DNA of 54,392 nucleotides from Deltaproteobacteria bacterium (GTDB lineage Bacteria; Desulfobacterota; WTBG01; JAGOGO01). Positions 23,717 through 31,786 of this stretch are shown here, piece after piece. The notes under the pieces were generated by a model. That model was given only the letters and a program-made list of their open reading frames with translations, was not told the origin of the DNA and searched no databases. Made by a program: the position numbers and the translations under genes. Location of the stretch: assembly GCA_017996625.1 (NCBI GenBank), contig JAGOGO010000005.1, positions 1 through 54,392 on the forward strand, read 5' to 3'. The first letter of the stretch is position 1; every line of letters begins with the position of its first letter.

Positions 23717-24499
23717 ATGGCGTTCTCCCTTGCGACGATAGGACCTCGGGCATGTCCCTGTCTGATTGTTGCTATTGTCATAGCCTTGTGTTCCGCCTCC
23801 TTTGGCCTGCATCGGAGAATCGATGCTCTGACCGTCACCGCCAAGGCTGGGGAGGAGTATCGCATCATTCCCTCCCCAGACATCATGAAGCCTTTGACAC
23901 TCGGCTACGATCTGCTGATTGCTGACTACCTGTGGATTCAGACGATCTCATACTTCGCCGATCACCTTCGTACGGATCGACAATACCCTTTGCTCTATAG
24001 GTATATTGACCTCGTAACCACGCTCGACCCGAAGTTCAAATGGGCCTACTATTTCGGCGGCATTATCCTCAGCATCGAGGCAAAACAGCATAACGAAAGT
24101 AATACGATATTAATAAAAGCGATGCGGGAGTATCCGGACTGTTGGCAGTTCCCGTTTTACCTGGGATTCAATTATTGGTATTTCCACAATGATTCACTGA
24201 GGGCGGCTTCTTATCTGGAACAAGCAGCCAAGCTTCCGAATGCACCTGCGTATCTGCAAACCTTTCCGGCAACCTTGTACAGCGAAGCCGATGATATCGA
24301 GGCAGCACTGAAATTTCTTCAGGAGATCAAGCAATCTCTTCCCGACTCGGTGGTTGAGGCAGGGATTGAAAAACGAATCCAAGCCATCACCGACGGAAAA
24401 ATCAGAAGAAGCAGCCGGAAAGAAATAAAACTGCCGGCGGTGTCGGGATCGATAGGTGTGGATACCTCACGAAATAACGCAAACACCACTGTGCCGTAA
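23717..24499 (+). CDS. Membrane-anchored TPR-like protein of the pilus/ABC cluster
   Basis: This 260-residue protein has one N-terminal membrane segment (about residues 13-30), then a conserved-looking region IIPSPDIMKPLTLGYDLLIADYLWIQT. It continues with helical repeats: YIDLVTTLDPKFKWAYYFGG, AMREYPDCWQFPFYLGFNYW and AASYLEQAAKLPNAPAYLQT. These look like degenerate TPRs. The last 45 residues are polar and probably disordered. Proteins of this kind sit beside the pilus ABC transporter in related bacteria, and in Myxococcus a PilG protein works with that transporter; whether this is its equivalent is not certain. It is four bases after the GT2 gene and 29 before the ATPase, so the genes form one operon. 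Confidence 0.65.
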   Translation: MAFSLATIGPRACPCLIVAIVIALCSASFGLHRRIDALTVTAKAGEEYRIIPSPDIMKPLTLGYDLLIADYLWIQTISYFADHLRTDRQYPLLYRYIDLVTTLDPKFKWAYYFGGIILSIEAKQHNESNTILIKAMREYPDCWQFPFYLGFNYWYFHNDSLRAASYLEQAAKLPNAPAYLQTFPATLYSEADDIEAALKFLQEIKQSLPDSVVEAGIEKRIQAITDGKIRRSSRKEIKLPAVSGSIGVDTSRNNANTTVP

Positions 24500-24528
24500 C
24501 CGTCTTCGACATATCGGAGCGAATATCA

Positions 24529-25458
24529 ATGGCCGTGATCCAGACCAGAAACCTCTCTAAACAATTCCGAACGTCGTTCACGCTGCGAAAGGTTGCGGCA
24601 GTAAGCAACCTCAACCTTGAAATTGACCGCGGAGAGATCTTCGGATACCTGGGCCCCAATGGCGCGGGAAAAACAACGACGTTCAAGCTCCTCCTCGGCC
24701 TCATTCGGCCCAGCGCCGGCCACATTCTGCTTTGGGATAAGGAACATCGCAGCGTTCCACAGAAGAGCAAAATCGGTTTTCTTCCTGAAAGCCCCTACTT
24801 CTACAATTACCTCACGGCGAAAGAATACCTTTTCTTCTCCGGGCGTCTCTTTGGCTTAAGCCATCGTGAGTGCACACAGAAGGTTCAGGCTTTGTTCGAT
24901 CTTGTCGGGCTCGCTGATCACCAGAACAAGCTGATCAAACACTATTCCAAAGGTATGCTGCAGCGGATCGGGCTTGCGCAGGCGCTCATCAATGATCCGG
25001 AGCTGCTGATCCTCGACGAGCCGATGTCGGGACTGGACCCACTCGGAAGAAAAGAGGTCCGGGACATTATTCTCCACCTCAAGGATAAGGGCAAGACGAT
25101 TATTTTCAGTACCCACATCCTTTCTGATGTGGAGACGGTCTGTGATCGGGTTGGTCTTCTAATCAACGGCAGACTGAAGGACTGCGGGCTCTTGGAAGAC
25201 CTCCTGGCGCCCAAGATCAAGTCGTACGAAATGTGCCTTAAGGATCTCTCGCAGGAAACATTACTCTATCTGGATAACATGCAGATAGAAGTACTGCAAA
25301 GAGGATCGGAAAGTTTTTTTGCGGTTCAGGAGAAGCATGCCCATTCTGTTCTTGCTGCACTTCTGAAAAAAGGGGGAACCCTGATTTCCTTCACTGCCCG
25401 CAAAGAGGCCCTTGAAGATATTTATCTTGCCGAAATTCGAGCCGGAAAGAACGTATGA
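24529..25458 (+). CDS. ABC transporter ATP-binding protein (pilus-linked, PilH-like)
   Basis: The 309-residue protein is a complete ABC ATPase: Walker A GPNGAGKTTTFKLLLGL near residue 43, Q-loop region IGFLPESPYFYNYLTAKEYL near 80, signature HYSKGMLQRIGLAQAL near 140, Walker B LLILDEPMSGLDP near 161, and the switch His in IIFSTHILSD near 192. A C-terminal domain of about 90 residues follows, as in NatA/CcmA-type exporters. The permease start overlaps its stop (ATGA). In Myxococcus an ABC pair (PilH/PilI) beside pilin genes is needed for piliation; the gene order here matches that arrangement, but the cargo is unknown. Confidence 0.85.
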   Translation: MAVIQTRNLSKQFRTSFTLRKVAAVSNLNLEIDRGEIFGYLGPNGAGKTTTFKLLLGLIRPSAGHILLWDKEHRSVPQKSKIGFLPESPYFYNYLTAKEYLFFSGRLFGLSHRECTQKVQALFDLVGLADHQNKLIKHYSKGMLQRIGLAQALINDPELLILDEPMSGLDPLGRKEVRDIILHLKDKGKTIIFSTHILSDVETVCDRVGLLINGRLKDCGLLEDLLAPKIKSYEMCLKDLSQETLLYLDNMQIEVLQRGSESFFAVQEKHAHSVLAALLKKGGTLISFTARKEALEDIYLAEIRAGKNV

Positions 25459-26219
25459 AGGTACGAGCCATCGCAGTCAATACATTCAGGGAAGCACTTC
25501 GTGACAAGGTGCTCTATAGCCTTGTTTTTTTTGCATTCGTGATGATCTTCACATCAGTAATCCTCGACCACATTACAGTGGGGGAACAAACGAAGATCAT
25601 AAAGGATTTCGGTCTCGCAGCGATTTCGCTCTTCGGGGTCCTAGTCGCCATTTTTGTGGGCATTGGCTTGGTATACAAGGAGATCGAGCGAAAAACGATT
25701 TACAATATTCTTTCCAAGCCGGTCCACCGATATCAGTTCATCGTGGGCAAGTATATTGGATTGGTCATGACCTTAGGTATCGTCACCGGGTTGATGTCGC
25801 TTCTATTCTTTCTGCTGCTGTACTGCTATGAGGGACGCGTCGATATCGTGCTGCTGCCGGCAATCGGCATGATCATGCTGGAGCTTATGCTGGTGACTGC
25901 TATCGCGCTTCTTTTCTCCTCTTTTTCCACGCCGATCCTGAGTGGACTATTCACGCTTTCGTTTTACATCATCGGCCATTTGACGCAGGATCTGCTTGCC
26001 CTGGGAAAACGCTTCTCAGGTACGTCCCTGGAGTATGGAGCCACCGCACTCTACTATCTTATTCCGAATCTTGAGTACTTCAACCTTAAAGGCACTGTTG
26101 TGTATCATATACACCAGACGCCGCAGTATTATCTTTTTACTGTTGGCTATGGCCTCCTGTACTGTCTGATTATCATTCTTCTATCAGTGGCCATTTTTCA
26201 GAATCGCGATTTTCGATAG
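25455..26219 (+). CDS. ABC-2 type transporter permease (pilus-linked, PilI-like)
   Basis: The 254-residue protein has six hydrophobic segments. It starts VRAIAVNTFREALRDKVLYSLVFFAF, the usual opening of ABC-2 permeases. The short cytoplasmic stretch VYKEIERKTIYNILSKPVHRYQFIVGKYIG near residue 75 is the conserved coupling region of this family. It shares four bases with the upstream ATPase gene, so the two are translated together and form one transporter, presumably as a dimer of each. It ends near a further cluster gene 51 bases downstream. Export or insertion of a pilus-related component is inferred from context. Confidence 0.85.
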   Translation: MKVRAIAVNTFREALRDKVLYSLVFFAFVMIFTSVILDHITVGEQTKIIKDFGLAAISLFGVLVAIFVGIGLVYKEIERKTIYNILSKPVHRYQFIVGKYIGLVMTLGIVTGLMSLLFFLLLYCYEGRVDIVLLPAIGMIMLELMLVTAIALLFSSFSTPILSGLFTLSFYIIGHLTQDLLALGKRFSGTSLEYGATALYYLIPNLEYFNLKGTVVYHIHQTPQYYLFTVGYGLLYCLIIILLSVAIFQNRDFR

Positions 26220-26270
26220 AACCCTTTCAACGTCAATAGCCTTACCGTGCTGCATAAGGAGTTCACCGCC

Positions 26271-26921
26271 GTGTCACTACAAAATAAACTGATTTTCATT
26301 GTGATGCTCACCCTCGTTTTCATATCCATGGTATTCGTAAAGGTAGTCATTGAGGCCCGCAGCGAGCATCAGCAGGCGGAAAAAGCCTTTCAGGCTCATG
26401 ACCTCGACGCAGCCATCACCCACTATAATCGCGCGATTCACTGGTATTCTCCCGGAAACCCGCATGTAGCCAAATCGATCGACCGTCTCTGGCAAATCGG
26501 TCAGACCGCCGAACAGCAGGGCGACCACTCTCTGGCGCTGCGTGCTTATCAGGGTTTGCGAAGCAGCCTCTACTCCGCCCGAAGCTTTTATACACCCCAT
26601 CCGGACTGGATCGACAAGTGTGACAATCGCATCGCCGATCTCTTTCCCCAACAGAAGGCCGCATCACCTGAAATGCAAGTTACCGCAAAAACCCCAAGCC
26701 GGGAAGAGGTTCTCACAAATCTCAAGACTCAAACCGGAGCCGATTACCTCTGGTCGATTATCTGTGAAGCCGGTTTTGTCGGTTGGATAGCCTGCGTCTT
26801 CGGATTCATCATCTTCGTATTCACCGGCGAGAAAGGATTTCAAACGAAGGGGGCTTTCGTGTGGGGAGCAATGATAGTCTTCTTTTATGCCGTGTGGATT
26901 ATCGGCATGCTCAAAGCGTAA
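26271..26921 (+). CDS. Membrane protein with TPR-like domain, pilus-cluster end gene
   Basis: The start GTG 26271 is chosen because AAGGAG (26256-26261) is nine bases upstream; an in-frame GTG at 26247 lies before that site. The 216-residue protein has an N-terminal membrane segment (about residues 5-24), then two TPR-like helical pairs (AEKAFQAHDLDAAITHYNRAIHW and TAEQQGDHSLALRAYQGLRS). A linker and two C-terminal membrane segments follow (GWIACVFGFIIFVF and WGAMIVFFYAVWIIGML). I do not recognise a named family. Its position directly after the ABC permease suggests that it serves the same complex. Its 3' end faces the minus-strand peptidase gene with no clear terminator. Confidence 0.65.
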   Translation: MSLQNKLIFIVMLTLVFISMVFVKVVIEARSEHQQAEKAFQAHDLDAAITHYNRAIHWYSPGNPHVAKSIDRLWQIGQTAEQQGDHSLALRAYQGLRSSLYSARSFYTPHPDWIDKCDNRIADLFPQQKAASPEMQVTAKTPSREEVLTNLKTQTGADYLWSIICEAGFVGWIACVFGFIIFVFTGEKGFQTKGAFVWGAMIVFFYAVWIIGMLKA

Positions 26922-26986
26922 GCCGCTCTCTGACGTGCGTGTTCAGAATGGCTGCCCGACTCATTCCGTAACGCCGCTGCCCCTTT

Positions 26987-27922
26987 TCATTCGAAAGCGT
27001 CATACTGCCCTCTTCTCCTCAGGAATCGCACGAACCCTGCAATAGTAAGCAGCGCCCCGACGATGAAGAGTAACTCGTAAAGGTGGCGCGCTAGCCAGGT
27101 AAACCAGAGGTTCTCCTGATGCAGAGAAGACTTCCACCCTCTTTCGAGCTCTGCCAGACTTTCTGAAAATGTTTCGATGAAGGCGAGCTGTACGTTTTTG
27201 CCCTCGGAAAGGTGACCCAGCAACGTTGGGATCGAAGCAGCACCGAAACGCGCAGCCAGGTACTCTACAAAGCTTCGGCTCTCCGCATAGGCCAGAGGCA
27301 GCAGTTCTCTGCTGGCTGGAAATTCGTGAGCAAGACTCGAAAGGGGAAGAGCCCTCTCCGAAAGCAGAGCCTTATTAAGCAGTGCAGCATCATCAGTGAT
27401 CATGAGCTCGCCTACCCCGTCGCTTACCCACTGAGCTATTCCTTCATCGAGCCAACGCGGCAAAGCATTCGCTGGCACAGCAGCATGGAGAAGCAGATGG
27501 CACAGCTCATGTTTCAGCACTGCTCGCAGGGAAAACGGATGTCTGAGAACGGCCGGGTAATCGATTACAATACGGTTCACTTCCGGAAGCGCCACCGCGA
27601 TAATCGCAACAGACCCTCCCTCTTTCCTGTCTGCGCCTCTCGCTGTCTGCAGAACAACCGTAACGGTCCTGGTGGCCATTGCCAGCTGGAGCCGGTCCTC
27701 AAGCTCAGCCTTAATCTCCGGGTACAGCCGAAAAACCGTTTCAGCTCCCAATACCGCCTCGGCCTCGGCATACACGGCCACCGCATCAGATTCTCTGATC
27801 AAAACCGGATATCCAGTCGCTTCGCATGCGAAAAGCACACTGAGAAAAACGGCAAGCATGCTAAAATGCCGGGTAAGCAGCCGTGCGATGGTATTCGGAA
27901 GAACAACAATCGTCAATGTCAT
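26987..27922 (-). CDS. Peptidase-MA-like secreted or membrane metalloprotease
   Basis: The gluzincin motif HELCHLLLH carries the two zinc His and the catalytic Glu, and RWLDEGIAQWVS supplies the third ligand Glu about 25 residues later, as in peptidase_MA-like families. An N-terminal hydrophobic stretch (MLAVFLSVLFACEATG) looks like a signal sequence, and a C-terminal membrane segment (LLFIVGALLTIAGFV) with a basic tail anchors the protein, so the enzyme should face the periplasm. ATG 27922 gives 311 residues. A GTG at 27976 and an ATG at 27859 are alternatives; none has a good ribosome-binding site. It is the last gene of the minus-strand run starting at 30180. Confidence 0.75.
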   Translation of the reverse strand: MTLTIVVLPNTIARLLTRHFSMLAVFLSVLFACEATGYPVLIRESDAVAVYAEAEAVLGAETVFRLYPEIKAELEDRLQLAMATRTVTVVLQTARGADRKEGGSVAIIAVALPEVNRIVIDYPAVLRHPFSLRAVLKHELCHLLLHAAVPANALPRWLDEGIAQWVSDGVGELMITDDAALLNKALLSERALPLSSLAHEFPASRELLPLAYAESRSFVEYLAARFGAASIPTLLGHLSEGKNVQLAFIETFSESLAELERGWKSSLHQENLWFTWLARHLYELLFIVGALLTIAGFVRFLRRRGQYDAFE

Positions 27923-28055
27923 CGTGTGCGCAGCGGCAGCGTGGAACCCCTGAATGGCAGGATCGATTGGATGCACTGCTTCACGCAGAACCCGAAATAA
28001 GAGCTTATGTGGGCCGAAGGAGTCATCCCTGCAACAACGATGAACCGCGCCAATT

Positions 28056-28406
28056 TTACGTCTTATCTGATGGTGATTCGTGCCCAGTGCTGACCTCGTC
28101 GATCCAGGCTAGATACGGAGCATAGCCTCGTGCGATAGGCAACTCGATGATTTCCGGAATTTCGTACGGATGGTTTTTCTGGATGGCTTCTTCAATCCGG
28201 CCGTAGTTATCCGCAGGAGCCTTGATCAGGAGTAGCTGCTCGGCATCCTTAACCACCGTCCCCTTCCAGGAGTAAAAGCTGGTAATGCTGCTTACCTGAA
28301 CACAGGCGGCAAGCCGATCCTCGTTCAGCAGCCTGGCTAGCTTTTCAGCACTCTCTGCATCGGGACAGGTTGTCACGATAACGCTATAGTGCGAGCTCTG
28401 TTCCAT
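28056..28406 (-). CDS. cutA: CutA divalent-cation tolerance protein
   Basis: The 116-residue protein is a full-length CutA, a small trimeric protein with a ferredoxin-like fold, linked to copper tolerance in E. coli, with unclear function elsewhere. Signatures are VIVTTCPDAESAEKLARLL, LAACVQVSSITSFYSWKG with the conserved Cys and Trp, EQLLLIKAPADNYGRIEEAI, and NHPYEIPEIIELPIARGY. It lies between the tandem Sm-like gene and the peptidase gene on the same strand. The 259-base gap upstream (28407-28665) contains a purine-rich stretch of short irregular direct repeats (AAGAAGCAAGGAGCAAGAAG around 28490) and no gene. Confidence 0.92.
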   Translation of the reverse strand: MEQSSHYSVIVTTCPDAESAEKLARLLNEDRLAACVQVSSITSFYSWKGTVVKDAEQLLLIKAPADNYGRIEEAIQKNHPYEIPEIIELPIARGYAPYLAWIDEVSTGHESPSDKT

Positions 28407-28665
28407 GGCACACGGGTAGCAGGAAAATCTTTCAGAAAAAAACTCAGTTCAAGGTTCCAAGAACAGTAAGCAGTAAAAACCTGGAAGTAAGAAGCAAGGA
28501 GCAAGAAGGATATTGCGAGTTGCGTCTTACGAGTTCATGGTTAATCGAGAAACCTGAAATCCTGCGCCGGCTGGCATTACTTCGTCATCTCTTAGACGAC
28601 TTTTTATGGCTCCATCAAGCTCGGATATTGGATCTTGAATTCCGGCGGCGTCTTCCACCACCCGG

Positions 28666-29259
28666 CTAGACGGTGCTTTTCTTTCTGACGATTACTCTCT
28701 TCTCTTCAATTGCGGTTTTGAGATAGCATTTATCGTTCTTGTCGCGGACGTCCCGTACAGCATGCCGCAAGAAGACGATCGGTGCTCCGCCTTTGCCGAG
28801 CAGGGTTATCTCATAGCGGTTAAACTCACCAATAATGCCGCTCACAACGTCACCCTCCAGGGTAGTAAACTGAAGGCCCACTTTATCCTGCATCAGGGGA
28901 AAGAGGGTTTTGTTTTTTACATGATTTCTCTTTCTCGGATTAAGAATCGGGCCCTGTTCGTCTTTTCGCACCTTCTTATCGATCTTTATTCGTTTCTTGG
29001 ATTCATCCTGAGACTTGAGCGGGTGAACAAATTTTATCATGTGTTTCGTAATCGGCAGCCGCTCCTGAGTTTCGGTTTTGAGAACGAGGTCGTATTTGTT
29101 ATTTATTCTAACTGAGCCGGCTACGGTCTGATGCCCGTGCAGATGATACACCCAAACCTCTCCGCTGCCTTGCAGCTCATCAAAAATGCTCTTCTCGTAT
29201 ACCTGGTCCATGTATTCTTTTAATGCATCAGTCTGTTCCATAGCCTCACTGACTCCCAC
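28666..29259 (-). CDS. Tandem Sm/Hfq-like fold protein
   Basis: The 197-residue protein appears to hold two Hfq-like Sm domains in one chain. Domain 1 (about residues 14-78) has a helix, then VWVYHLHGHQTVAGSV, YDLVLKTETQERL and PITKHMIKFVHP, the last resembling the Hfq Sm2 segment YKHAIST-VVP. Domain 2 (about 117-180) has LFPLMQDKVGLQFTT, GDVVSGIIGEFNRYEITLL and IVFLRHAVRDV. A highly basic linker (KKRIKIDKKVRKDEQ, NPRKRNHVKNK) joins them. An RNA-binding role is inferred. GTG 29259 directly follows the DHH gene stop; ATG 29241 is an equally plausible start, with GGGAG upstream. The canonical Hfq length is 70-110 residues, so this is unusual. Confidence 0.65.
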   Translation of the reverse strand: MGVSEAMEQTDALKEYMDQVYEKSIFDELQGSGEVWVYHLHGHQTVAGSVRINNKYDLVLKTETQERLPITKHMIKFVHPLKSQDESKKRIKIDKKVRKDEQGPILNPRKRNHVKNKTLFPLMQDKVGLQFTTLEGDVVSGIIGEFNRYEITLLGKGGAPIVFLRHAVRDVRDKNDKCYLKTAIEEKRVIVRKKSTV

Positions 29260-30180
29260 CTATCCTTTTTTAAGTCGCTGAATAATTTCTTGTAATACCC
29301 GGTCCGCGTCAGCCTCAGGGACCCGGGATGAGCCAGCTCCCTCATGGCCACCACCGCCATACTCAGAGAGCAGTTCTCCAACATTGATTGTTGAAGCTTT
29401 ATTAAATATATTTTTACCTACTGAAATGCCGACCCGGCCCTCGCGTTGGCTGTCTTTGAAAATTCTTACCGACACAGTAGCCTCAGGAAACAGCGTGTAC
29501 ACCAAGAAGCGATTTTCGCTACCCTGAAAGTCCTCATTTCTAAAATCCATAACCACAACGTTACTCTCCTGGCGAGCGTTTTTCAAGACAAGTTCATGAT
29601 ATGTCTTAAAATCCTCAAGTACTTGGCGACAGCGCGTTTTTACCTCTGCGTGTTCCATAACCGCAGCGATGGGCAAATCTCTCAGCAGGCGGATCAGTTC
29701 TCGCCAGTAAGGTTCGTCAGATTTCTCTTTGGGATCAATGGTAAATGAAAGAAGAACATAGTCGTGAGGATCAAGGATATCGGAAACTTCCAGGTTTCCG
29801 GAATCAATGCGGTCTGCATAAAATACGAGCTCGTCATAACAGCGCAGAGAATCTGACGAGTAATAGTCGTAAACAACCCGCGCGGCGCTGGGGGCAATGC
29901 GGAAGTCCCCTCGAAACGGTCCCGCAATTCTATTTGTAATATGATGATCGAACCAGAGCGCGCATTTTGGATGATACGGCAAGTTGGCAATAATATCCTT
30001 GTCGGAAATCTCTACCTCGCTATCCTGCATTGACTTCGGTTCGACGAACAGAAAAGAATCTATGGCTTCCTGAGAAGTCAGTAATACTCCACAGACAATG
30101 CCATCGAAATCGGCTCGGGTAATAAGTCGCATAAACAGCGTGATGATGCGATGGTGCATCTGCTCTGGGTGGATGTCCAT
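29260..30180 (-). CDS. DHH-family phosphoesterase (NrnA/exopolyphosphatase-like)
   Basis: The 306-residue protein has the DHH domain motifs ITRADFDGIVCGVLL near residue 20, WFDHHITNR near 76, AARVVYDYY, and YADRIDSGNL near 121. A C-terminal DHHA1 domain ends GGGGHEGAGSSRV. These residues bind two Mn ions in nanoRNases, cyclic-dinucleotide phosphodiesterases and pyrophosphatases of this superfamily; substrate cannot be decided from sequence. The first motif reads TRADFD rather than the usual HxNPDxD. Its stop abuts the start of the tandem Sm-like gene, so an RNA-related substrate is tempting but unproven. ATG 30180 is used; ATG 30132 would start just before motif 1. Confidence 0.82.
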   Translation of the reverse strand: MDIHPEQMHHRIITLFMRLITRADFDGIVCGVLLTSQEAIDSFLFVEPKSMQDSEVEISDKDIIANLPYHPKCALWFDHHITNRIAGPFRGDFRIAPSAARVVYDYYSSDSLRCYDELVFYADRIDSGNLEVSDILDPHDYVLLSFTIDPKEKSDEPYWRELIRLLRDLPIAAVMEHAEVKTRCRQVLEDFKTYHELVLKNARQESNVVVMDFRNEDFQGSENRFLVYTLFPEATVSVRIFKDSQREGRVGISVGKNIFNKASTINVGELLSEYGGGGHEGAGSSRVPEADADRVLQEIIQRLKKG

Positions 30181-30194
30181 GTCACGGTTTCATA

Positions 30195-30264
30195 CTGCCG
30201 GCGAGAGCCTTATATCATGCGACCGGCAGCCAGCCGCGCCTTCCATTGGTATGAGAACCATACC
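30195..30264. promoter_or_regulatory. Two inverted repeats in the divergent DHH / HcyBio gap
   Basis: CTGCCGG (30195-30201) pairs with CCGGCAG (30223-30229). GGTATG-AGAAC-CATACC occupies 30248-30264. They lie between the DHH start (30180) and the HcyBio promoter (30360). They may be operators or leader hairpins of the minus-strand transcript. No SAM or T-box riboswitch features were seen. Confidence 0.35.
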
Positions 30265-30359
30265 ACAAATTGAAATCCCGAGTAAAGAAAAACTCATTAT
30301 GTGCTCGTCTGTCCGATGACGACGCGTTTCCCCTGCCACAGGAAATCACTGAATGACCT

Positions 30360-30388
30360 TTGCTTTTGGTTTGGTATCATGATATTAT
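30360..30388 (+). promoter_or_regulatory. Sigma-70 promoter of the homocysteine genes
   Basis: TTGCTT at 30360-30365, 17 bases, TATTAT at 30383-30388; start expected near 30395. The leader to GTG 30432 is only about 37 bases, too short for a riboswitch. Confidence 0.6.
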
Positions 30389-30431
30389 CGCTTCTTCATT
30401 TTTAACGGCATCTCACAGGAGATTCTCTCTC

Positions 30432-31652
30432 GTGGCAAAAACCATACAGGAAATAAATGAAAAGATAAAAGCCGGAAAGTCGGTTGTCGTTACTGCCGAA
30501 GAGATCATCGATATTGTGGCACGGAAAGGCGTTAAGGAGGCTGCCCGGGATATTGATGTGGTTACCACCGGAACGTTTGGGCCGATGTGTTCATCAGGAG
30601 CGTACTTCAATGTGGGACATACGAAGCCCCGCATAAAGCTCGGTGGCGGCAAAGTAACGCTCAACTCGATCCCCGTTTATGCTTGCTTTGCAGCAACCGA
30701 CTTTTTTCTCGGAGCAACCGCGATAGCAGACGAAGATCCCCGCAACGCTGTATTCCCCGGCAGGTTTCTTTACGGCGGCGGCCATGTCATCGAAGAACTC
30801 GTTGCCGGCAAAGACGTTCGCCTTGTAGCGACCGCCTACGGGACTGATTGTTATCCGCGGAAAAAGCTTGAAACGCTCATTTCGCTTAATCAAATGAATG
30901 AAGCGGTGCTCTTCAATCCACGCAATGCCTATCAGAATTATAATGTTGCGGTTAACCTTTCCGACAAAGTTCTGTACACCTACATGGGAATGCTCATGCC
31001 CCGGTTAGGCAACGCCAATTACAGCAGTGCCGGTCAACTGTCGCCGCTCCTCAATGATCCCGATTACCGCACCATCGGTATCGGGACGCGAATTTTCCTA
31101 GGTGGAGGAATCGGTTATGTCGTATGGAACGGTACTCAGCATAATCCTGGAGTACGACGCGGAAAAAATAATGTCCCGTGTGTGCCGGCAGGAACGCTCG
31201 CGGTTCTCGGAGATCTGAAAGGCATGAACAGTCGCTGGATCCGCGGCGCTTCATTTCGCGGGTATGGCTGCACGCTTGCGGTCGGAATCGGAGTCCCGAT
31301 TCCTGTTCTCGATGAGGCGGTCGTGCGTGCTGCCGCAGTAAAGGATTCCGACATCGCGGCGCCGGTGGTGGACTACAGCCGGGCGTATCCGGATCGCGAG
31401 CCGGAGATAGTTTCGGAAGTGAATTACGCGCAGCTCCGAAGCGGAAGCATTATGATACGTGATAAACAAGTACCAACCGGCGCTTTGTCGAGCTACGCCA
31501 TGGCCCGAGAGATTGCCGAAACATTGAAGTCATGGATAAAAAACGGTATGTTTGTGTTGACCGAGTCAGTTGCGCCGATTCCCAATTCGCAATCGGAGAA
31601 ATCTTTCTTGCCGCTGAATGAACGGCCGTTCAGCTTTTGTTCTGACGGTTGA
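30432..31652 (+). CDS. HcyBio (DUF39) L-aspartate semialdehyde sulfurtransferase
   Basis: This family (COG1900, HcyBio) makes homocysteine from aspartate semialdehyde and sulfide-level sulfur in methanogens and several strict anaerobes, replacing the O-acylhomoserine route. The start GTG 30432 has AGGAG ten bases upstream; longer in-frame starts lack it. The 406-residue protein begins AKTIQEINEKIKAGKSVVVT and contains VVTTGTFGPMCSSGAYFNVG near residue 47, with a conserved Cys. GTDCYPRKKLET near 142 supplies another Cys, followed by GGGIGYVVWNGTQHNPG and GVPIPVLDE. The version here has no C-terminal CBS domains. The NIL-ferredoxin partner follows 134 bases later, which strongly supports the pathway. 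Confidence 0.88.
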   Translation: MAKTIQEINEKIKAGKSVVVTAEEIIDIVARKGVKEAARDIDVVTTGTFGPMCSSGAYFNVGHTKPRIKLGGGKVTLNSIPVYACFAATDFFLGATAIADEDPRNAVFPGRFLYGGGHVIEELVAGKDVRLVATAYGTDCYPRKKLETLISLNQMNEAVLFNPRNAYQNYNVAVNLSDKVLYTYMGMLMPRLGNANYSSAGQLSPLLNDPDYRTIGIGTRIFLGGGIGYVVWNGTQHNPGVRRGKNNVPCVPAGTLAVLGDLKGMNSRWIRGASFRGYGCTLAVGIGVPIPVLDEAVVRAAAVKDSDIAAPVVDYSRAYPDREPEIVSEVNYAQLRSGSIMIRDKQVPTGALSSYAMAREIAETLKSWIKNGMFVLTESVAPIPNSQSEKSFLPLNERPFSFCSDG

Positions 31653-31786
31653 AGATGGCAAGGCCTGATATTTCTGCCCATCCTGCCAGTATCTGTCCTG
31701 AGCGCCAGCTGAGTGATCGGCACGGCTCTCGATTTCTCTTCTTCCGAGTACAGCTGGCTTTCACCTTTGTTATGGTGTGACGAACA

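Noticed and set aside
28440-28520. Short purine-rich direct repeats as a CRISPR or regulatory array
   Set aside because: The units are irregular, very short and without constant spacers; they look like simple-sequence drift.
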